Assembly: GCA_905250075.1 (NCBI GenBank)
Contig: CAJNOP010000112.1
Coordinates: 170,486-234,485, forward strand
DNA from: Rotaria sp. Silwood1
Lineage: Eukaryota; Rotifera; Eurotatoria; Philodinida; Philodinidae
DNA: 64,000 bases
Reading direction: 5' to 3'
Part shown: piece after piece, positions 57,193 to 64,000 of the stretch
How positions within the stretch are numbered: the first letter of the stretch is position 1
Layout of the letters: every line of letters starts with the position of its first letter
Made by a program: the position numbers and the translations under genes
The notes under the pieces: model-generated
Seen by the model: only the letters and a program-made list of their open reading frames with translations
What the model was told of the DNA's origin: nothing
The model's database searches: none

Positions 57193-57359
57193 TATTGTTG
57201 ATAATATTAGAAACCACAAACTATTTTGCTGCTAAATAAAAAAAAAAATAACTATAAAATATGATTCGTCTATAATGTAACCAATCCAATACGTTGAGAA
57301 AATATTTCTGTTTATTAATTATTTTTTTTCATACATTAATCCATTCGAACAATCTAATC
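57193..57359. promoter_or_regulatory. short divergent promoter, USP30-like / PRDX5
   Basis: Only 167 bp lie between the start codons of two divergently transcribed genes. About 40 bp next to the USP30-like start remain open and could be 5' UTR. With so little space a shared bidirectional promoter is likely, unless a leader intron reaches further. No specific element was identified. Confidence 0.5.
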
Positions 57360-59176
57360 ATGTTTAGTGTTATTAAAACTGTTCAATTATCAACAGCAAC
57401 AGCTGTTCGAGCATTTCATGCAACAAAACCCTTATTCTTATCTGCTAATGCCATTAAAGTAAAGAAGAAAAAAAAAACAAACAAAATTTTTATTTTGTAA
57501 ACTATTTTTGCATCTTTAGGAAGGAGCTACTTTACCAAATCATACATTGTATGAAAATGAACCAAAAAATAAAGTAAATATTACAGATGTTTTTGCTGGA
57601 AAAAAAGGAAGTGAGTAACATGTCTTGCTAAATTAATTACTATCACCGTTTTTTTTTCTTTTTTCAGTCTTATTCGGTGTACCTGGTGCATGTAAGTTTA
57701 AATAACTTTTATTTTATTTGAAATAATTATTCTTTTTCTTTTTAATTTTATTAGTTACTCCTGGTTGTTCAAAGGTTGATTATGATAAATAATTTTGTAT
57801 AATTTTTAGTTTTGTATTTTAGACTCATTTACCTGGTTATGTTAAATCGGCAAAAGAATTTCAAAAACTTGGTTATGATACAATAGTTTGTGTAACTGTT
57901 AATGATCCATTTGTTTGTCAAGCTTGGGCAAAACAACATAATGCTGAAGGACAAGTACGAAAGATAATGTTGTATAATATTTATTTGAAGAAAAAAAGAG
58001 TATAATATAAAAATTAATAGAGATGAAATGAAAGCTTTCTTGAATGAAGTCAGATGACAAAATATAATTCATTCCTTAATTGATATAATCAATTTGTGTA
58101 GAAAACAAAGATGAAAACAGATCAAATTTTCGTAGATTTGACTAATCTGCTTGCAACAACCTATGTACTTTGTTTTATGGTACTATTATAATGATGCCTG
58201 GATAGAAGCAGATGAATCGAAAGGAAAAATTTATTAATTTAATATACTATGTATTTATAGTAAAATCTTTTATTAAAAAAGTCTATTTATAATTAGGAAT
58301 GTTTTTAATTCGTTTGACGGTAAATAATGCTCATAGATAGGTCGAATGATCTGTAGAATATTGTAAAAGTTATATTTGAGAACAATGTTTTTTTTCTGTT
58401 GAGATATCGAGTATCCAAAAAAACTAATTATTTGCCATAGACATGATAGAAAAAATCAAGTTTACTTGAAAACTCAATATCCTGACCAATTGACATTCTT
58501 TTCGATTGAAAATTTTAAAATATTCATAACGACTCATCATGACGAATCCTTTAAGACTTTTGCGAGTATCAGATTGGATGGTTCTCTTTTTTTTAGTCCG
58601 ATTGATAAAAGTTTTCTTTTGTTACTTCCCAGCATCAAAGATACCCCACTATATCTTATAATGCTTTCATTTATTATGAATGCATCACCTGAGATAGCAA
58701 AGTTCAGTAGCGTACGATTGTACAATTTTTTTTTAATATTTAAGAGGACTAGGATTTATTTATTTCCATTTTAATCTGTTGAAAATTAAATAATGTACTC
58801 TGATAACTGACAGTTCATATTCATTTTTATTAATTTTAGGTACGAGTATTAGCTGATCCTGATGCTAAATTTACCAAGGTAAAAACAAAACAAAGGAAAA
58901 ATGGAAGGATGAAAAATATTTTTTTTATTATGTAATTCTAGGCTCTTGGACTTGAAAAAGATATGACCGCTGTATTAGGCAATGTTCGATCATCTCGGTA
59001 AATTGTTTTTTTTTTAAAGTTTGATAATATTTCTTCTTTTATATTTTAGATATGCTATGGTTATTGATAATAATAAAGTAAAGAAATTATTTGCTGAACC
59101 AGATGGTACTGGTTTAACTTGTTCCGTATCAGACAAAGTTCTTGATGCTATCAAGAAAGGTGGTCTCAATAAATAA
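57360..59176 (+). CDS. PRDX5: peroxiredoxin-5, mitochondrial
   Basis: Atypical 2-Cys peroxiredoxin that reduces hydrogen peroxide, alkyl hydroperoxides and peroxynitrite with thioredoxin. Eight exons: 57360-57458, 57520-57610, 57668-57691, 57755-57774, 57823-57954, 58840-58878, 58942-58997, 59050-59176; total 195 aa. The first 33 residues are basic and hydroxylated without acidic residues (MFSVIKTVQLSTATAVRAFH), a good mitochondrial presequence. The peroxidatic Cys76 lies in PGAFTPGCSKTHLPGY, carried by a 20-bp exon of its own. The resolving Cys178 lies in GLTCSVSDKVLD; the 102-residue spacing is close to that of mammalian PRDX5. The C-terminus GGLNK lacks the peroxisomal SQL-type signal of the mammalian enzyme. 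An in-frame ATG at 57294 exists, but it would put a hydrophobic stretch before the presequence, so ATG 57360 is preferred. Intron 5 is 885 bp, the others 45-65 bp. Confidence 0.95.
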
Positions 59177-59851
59177 CATGACTGATTGTTACAATTTTAT
59201 TTATATTCTCGCGATTGATTTTTACTTCCTTTTTCTCATTCTAATGAAAACTGTTTTATTTATTCGAGCACATGATATCTTAGATTATTAATAATAGAAG
59301 ATTATATTATAAGTCGTTAGTGGTAAAAATAAAACGAATAATTATTGCAGAGCGTGGGGGGGGGGGGGGGTGACCGGTCTCACATCGCGCCTTTTTTTCT
59401 TCACATTCTGATTAGATGTACACTGTTCGTGCTTTCTATTTGAAAGCCCATAATGAGTGTATGAATTCGATATTGAAAGTCAATGTTTCTTTCTTCTGCT
59501 CATAAGAGATATTCATATTCATCATATATTGATATTGTAATCATCTTTAATTGTTATTGCATCGAATATTATGAGTCGAGTGTTGCAGCAATGTGTTTTT
59601 GTGTTTCTTCGAGACACGGTTCATTAATGTTGAATTTCTTTTTTCGCACATATTTTCTCCCGTCATTTTATCATTATGTATACACCATTCTATAATTGAT
59701 CAGGAAGAGTCGTCATGGTTGAGTGAATTGCTGTGAGCCTTTTTCTTCTCGACTGATTGAAAACTTCTTTGAGTCAATTTGCCATATCGATCAGTAATAG
59801 ACAGTATAACTTTGCCAACACATCACTTCGATCTGACTTTGCTTTTTACTC
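59177..59851. other. PRDX5 3' flank, G15 tract and repeat copy 1
   Basis: Contains a likely polyadenylation region near AAAATAAAAC at about 59324-59335, a run of 15 G residues at 59356-59370, and from about 59459 the first copy of a diverged direct repeat that recurs at 60832-61062. Confidence 0.5.
59356..59370. repeat. homopolymeric G15 tract
   Basis: Fifteen consecutive G residues in an AT-rich genome, followed by TGACCGG. Such a run can form quadruplex DNA and is also a common site of length error. Confidence 0.9.
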
Positions 59852-61062
59852 ATGGAATCAGCACTATGGTATTGCGACAACTGTGGTCGACAAAACAGCG
59901 GAAATCGATATCAATGTCAGGACTGTCGAGGATTTAATACCTACGATTTATGTGACCAGTGTATAGTACAAGCACCGACAATACATCCAAATCATACATT
60001 TGCATTGGTGCAACGAGCAGAAACAGGTATTCCAGTAGGCAGCTGGAGTTGGGTATGGCCATCATATCATGTAGCATGGCAGACAATGAGTTATTGGTAA
60101 CAGTCTACTTTTCGCGATTGCTAAATATACAACAGCTGACAATAAAAATAACATACGAATATATATATGGCAGAGCATTCATATTGATCTTTTCTCTTAA
60201 AATAAATATTCTTTAAGTTTCATTATTCTGGAAACCGCGTTAGGGTTTGCATATAGTCACGCTTGAAAGAATAAATAGCCACGCTCTTTTCCAGTTGTAA
60301 ATCGACTGCAGAAAGATAATCTCAGAAGGATTGAAATCTCAAAAAGAAAGTTTGACAATATTGAGCTTGTGATAGGCAAATTAAGCTGGGTAATCACAAA
60401 AAAATGCTCCACTAACAAGAGGTGCGATTTTTTGCAGCACCATCTCAATTCAGACAGGACACTAAGATGTCTTTCTTAAAAGGTACAATCAAATTCCTTT
60501 GTTCTCGGATAGACTTCAAGTATTTTCAAAATGCTTCAACATGCTAGTATCAAAGTCAAACACTCACTATCGTGTTCACAAGATAATATTCTTGTTTTCG
60601 TGGTTTAATTCGAAGAAAGTAGACTTCCTATATTCTCTTTTATGTGAAAAATCAGTATAATACATTTTAAAAGAACCTAATCAAGAATAAGAGTAAGAAT
60701 GGGATGTAGATGTTTACATGTAGGGGCTATGGATGAGTGATGTGAGTAATGTAAATGCGCATTTATTTCACATGCTCACGTGACTCTCCGCCATCCACAT
60801 TTCAGATCTGCGTCTGAACACTCATACCAATGGATTCGGTATTAGAAATCAATATTGCTTCTGTTCATAAGAGGTATTGAAATTCATCATATACTGATGA
60901 TTTTATGTCTGGTAGAAACATAGCTGGGTAATGTTGAATTTTTTTCACACATACTTTCTGTTCTAAATTTATGCTTGTGCATACGCCATACCATAACCGA
61001 CTAGGAAGAGAGTAATTATGGTTGAGTAAATCACCATGAGTCTTTGCTTCTTGACTGACTCG
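59459..61062. repeat. diverged direct repeat pair flanking the ZZ gene
   Basis: Copy 1 (about 59459-59757) and copy 2 (about 60832-61062) share TATTGAAAGTCAATRTT-like sequence, CTTCTGCTCATAAGAG, ATTCATCATATA, TGTTGAATTTCTTTT, CACATA, GTATACACCAT, AGGAAGAGTCGTCATGGTTG and CTTCTCGACTGA in the same order, with small gaps. They are about 1.36 kb apart. The ZZ zinc-finger gene sits between them. Confidence 0.65.
59852..60100 (+). CDS. small free-standing ZZ-type zinc-finger protein
   Basis: A single-exon 82-aa protein that is almost entirely one ZZ finger. The cysteine pairs are Cys8/Cys11, Cys22/Cys25 and Cys34/Cys37, followed by His45 and His48, with the typical GNRYQCQDC, YDLCDQC and HPNHTF blocks. 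In larger proteins (dystrophin, p62, CBP, HERC2) ZZ domains bind peptides, N-degrons or histone tails; what a solitary one binds is unknown. The remainder (VGSWSWVWPSYHVAW) is unusually rich in Trp. No splice sites are needed, although an upstream exon cannot be excluded. It lies between the two copies of a direct repeat, which may mean it moved or was copied as a unit. Confidence 0.7.
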   Translation: MESALWYCDNCGRQNSGNRYQCQDCRGFNTYDLCDQCIVQAPTIHPNHTFALVQRAETGIPVGSWSWVWPSYHVAWQTMSYW

Positions 61063-61495
61063 GATGTGCGTGTGGATATGTTTATAACATAAAGATTTAA
61101 AGCATTCCACTGCATCTCCGGTTTTAATGAATTTTGCAGCGTTTATAGAGCTTTTAATTTTAAGAATTATGATAAAACTAGTTTTTTGAAAAAGCTTTTA
61201 TTTAAATGGAGATATATCCAAAATAATTTAAACAGTAAAAATTAAAATTTCACAAAAAAAAAACGGTCTTTTCGTACAGTTTTCTCCAATAGTTTTTGGT
61301 AGATTTGCATATTAAAACAAGGTTGAAAATAAAATCTATAAAATTAAAAGTTGTACAATCACTGATAATTTCATCGAAATCTAAGATCACTTTGATACAA
61401 CGTGGTTAAAACCTCATGAACATAGTCCTTTTGTTTCAAAAAAAAAAGTTCTAAATAAGATAATATCATCTTGAAGATTTTCACATTGAAATATT
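60101..61495. other. intergenic after ZZ gene
   Basis: No gene recognised. Contains repeat copy 2 (60832-61062) and a short palindromic patch centred on AAATGCGCATTT near 60753-60764. Frames of 60-80 codons here have no recognisable similarity. Confidence 0.45.
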
Positions 61496-62436
61496 GATAT
61501 ATACTTAGGTGTATCCAAAAGTAATGTCGCGTCTATCTTATTTCCTTATAAAAGGGTCAAAAAAAAATTCTTTTTTTATAGAATGATAGAGCAAATGAAG
61601 CTCTATTTTTCTACACTATTTCATCACTATCCAACTAGTATTATACTAATAAAATTTCGATAAGAACTGTTTTTGTGTAAAACTTAACTAACGACTGAGG
61701 CAGATTCAATGTTTCAATCACTTAATACACTGTATTAAAAAACAAACTATACCACAAGATGCAGCGTGAAAAGCTCAACAATTTACATAAGACTGCTTAT
61801 TTTATAGTTGCATTTGTTGTTTTCAAAATGAACAAAATTTTGAGCAATCAATTTTCTATCGTACGAAAATGATATTTTTTGGTAGAAGATGAATTCATTT
61901 TTTCTTATTTCACTTTTTTGTCACCTGATGTCTTTTATTTAAAAAAAAACAAAATACATCACAATATACAGCGTGAAAAGCTCTGCAATCTACAAAACAA
62001 AGCTTATTTTAATTATGTATTTCTTGTCAAAGAAATCAAAATTCTGTGCGACCAATTTTCACTGCCCCAAAAAATCATGCGAAGAGAAATTCCGTTTTTT
62101 TTTATTTCATATATAAAATAAACTGTTCTTTATAAACTGTAGAGCTTTTCACGCTGCATCTTGTCGTATATCTTATTTTTTAATACAATGTATTGAGTGA
62201 TTGAAAATTGAAATGCAAAGCGTATTAATCTGCCTCATCTATTAGTTAAGTTTTACACAAAAATAGTTCTTATCGAAATTTTATTAGTATAATACTAGTT
62301 GGATAGTGATGAAATAGTATAAAAAAATAGAGCTTCATTTGCTCTATCATTCTATAAAAAAAAGAATTTTTTTGACCCTTTTATAAGGAAATAAGATAGA
62401 TGCGACATTACTTTTGGATACACCTAAGTATATATC
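61496..62436. mobile_element. miniature inverted-repeat element, 940 bp, Tc1/mariner-like ends
   Basis: The ends are inverted and near-identical: ATATACTTAGGTGTATCCAA continuing through AAGTAATGTCGC at the left, mirrored at the right, ending CACCTAAGTATATATC. The inverted arms run about 300 bp each (61496-61795 and 62130-62436). The outer ~60 bp differ at about one position and inner parts are more diverged. The centre holds another copy of an arm-internal motif, CAGCGTGAAAAGCTCT, at about 61969-61984, so that motif occurs three times (also near 61764 and, inverted, 62142). No transposase is encoded. The TA-flanked AGGTG ends recall Tc1/mariner elements, which is inference from the termini only. 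Confidence 0.85.
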
Positions 62437-64000
62437 TTTGGTATTAACTAAAATGGCTATTTTTGTTGCAAAAAAGATTGATTTGAAAGAGAAAAACTTA
62501 CTTTTCTCTAGACAATTCTATATGACCATTTATCTGGACAGAGCGAAAATAATTTTCGGTGGAAACTTTGCTACTTCAGAAAACCAATATATGAAGAGAG
62601 GCTAATCAGCATGGTTGATAACGTAAAGTCAACTAAATTTCGATGACACAGTGATTGATCAATTGGAAGCTTTTTCTCATTAGATTGAGCCTGACTACTA
62701 TATCCTAGTGGCATCTATGATACAACGTTATTTTGTAAATGCAAAAGTTGAATTGAAAGTTCCTTCAAATCCTCACAAAATTCAATGATAAAAATTTTGG
62801 TTGGATGAAAAAATTCAAAACGATAATTTACAAATCAAATTTGAGATGATATCCTTCCTCTCTTCCTCTCTCTCTCTCTCTCTATTTAATTGATATGATG
62901 AAATGCAGGCATTTGACATCGAATGAACGAATAAAGGAAACAAACGATGAAGCACACATGATATTAAAAAAAACAAATATTTCATATCTTCTTTTCTTTT
63001 TTTTTTTTTATCCTGTCAGTATGTTCTAATCCTGATGATTGCATAACTCTTTTCTTTCTTTATGCAAATTTTTCTTATTTCTCTTCTCTTTTTCTCTCTC
63101 TTTTACGGTCACGTCATATAAATATGTGTTGTGCATTTTAAAAGGATTAATTTAATTTTTTTCTTTCCTTTCAAAAGACATGTTTTTTTTTCTAAAATCA
63201 TTAATGAACATTATAGGTATTTATTTTTAGCATCGAAGGTAGTTATTTAAGTTTGTTAAAAGAGGTTTGGCATAATTAATTAGATGATCTCGTAATTTAA
63301 GTTCGTTTTTAACAGATATTCTTAGTTATTTAAGTTTAAGTACTTTTATTTGATTTGATACTTATGCACAGTATCTTGTTAGGTAGGATTTTTTTTTGGT
63401 CTAATACAGACTAGTATTAGAGAGATAGAGGACAACTATGTATATTTGTTTCCTGTATATATAGAGATGTTGATGGTGGTACGTTGTGAATAATAGTGGT
63501 GAGTAATGGTTTATATCAATGGAGAGTATACAAACTAAATAGAAGGAGATATTTACATTCTTGTCTGTCGATAATAACGAGAGCGACGACAAAGAAATAG
63601 AACAGATAGACAATTATAAGACGATTGGACTACCCTTAGATCACGTCAGTTTATCTTTTTCTACCTGTTCACACGTTTTTGTCTATTGATTTTAAGTTAA
63701 AACATTTTGGCACCTTTTTTTTTCTTTTACTACATGTTGAAAATGATTACTGATAGATATGTTTTCTTCTTTTTATTTTTTTTCATTTTTGTTAGTTAAT
63801 ACAATAATAATATTGCAAATAATAGTATTTTCTGTCTGTTACAAAGGAAACAATGACAGTCTAATGAACTATTTGAAGAACACAGATGGAATATTAGTTT
63901 TTTTTTTTCAAAAGCCCTTCTATTTATGAGTGGTGCCGCATATTGTATTGATTGTTTAGAAGAGACATAGAACTGAATATTTTTGTGTGTCATAATGAAA
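62437..64000. other. window end, no gene recognised
   Basis: AT-rich sequence with pyrimidine-rich stretches, including a CT microsatellite at about 62867-62883. Several short frames occur on both strands but none shows a recognisable family or a splice-linked continuation. An exon or UTR of a gene beyond the window could be present unseen. Confidence 0.4.

Noticed and set aside
57294-57359. Upstream in-frame ATG of PRDX5
   Set aside because: It would place a hydrophobic segment ahead of a good mitochondrial presequence; it also falls in the short divergent promoter.
60705-60805. Palindromic patch around AAATGCGCATTT
   Set aside because: Only the 12-bp core is perfect; the flanking symmetry is weak and likely chance.

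Overview
This is nuclear DNA of a small animal. The window is AT-rich, its genes are split by many introns of about 45-70 bp, and its families are metazoan: a D2-like dopamine receptor, TBC1D23, CNOT4, a KIF21-type kinesin and USP30. The compact introns, a second class of 0.4-1.8 kb introns carrying repeats, and poly-Gln/poly-Asn tracts suit a rotifer, perhaps a bdelloid. That placement is an inference; no taxonomic marker in the window settles it. All exon models were read by eye from splice sites and family similarity. Except for the truncated first gene, exon lengths were summed and give open frames to a stop.

Layout. 297-1241 (+): 3' part of an RBM17/SPF45 splicing factor whose G-patch is interrupted by a frame break. 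1389-7111 (+): TBC1D23, 17 exons, 727 aa. 10645-12763 (+): a proline-rich repeat protein of unknown function, 561 aa. 12764-19662: gene-poor, with a 600-bp near-perfect hairpin. 19663-22879 (-): D2-like dopamine receptor, 545 aa. 22880-29902: 5' end of the receptor gene, then an apparent gene desert. 29903-33558 (-): divergent alpha-tubulin, 449 aa, whose first coding exon is only the ATG. 35929-43338 (-): KIF21-like kinesin, 1065 aa, without the WD40 propeller, with a hAT-type miniature element in one intron. 43916-50180 (+): CNOT4, 757 aa. 52371-57192 (-): USP30-like deubiquitinase, 611 aa. 57360-59176 (+): mitochondrial peroxiredoxin-5, 195 aa. 59852-60100 (+): an 82-aa ZZ zinc-finger protein flanked by a diverged direct repeat. 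61496-62436: a 940-bp miniature inverted-repeat element. The rest to 64000 shows no recognisable gene.

The genes are mostly unrelated housekeeping or neuronal functions and do not form a cluster. Two pairs are head to head: kinesin/CNOT4 (577 bp between start codons) and USP30-like/PRDX5 (167 bp). The second pair joins two proteins expected at mitochondria. I found no new multi-gene system. The most unusual items are the mobile elements (one with an exact 8-bp target duplication), the broken RBM17, the WD40-less kinesin, the altered K40 loop of the tubulin, and the free-standing ZZ protein.
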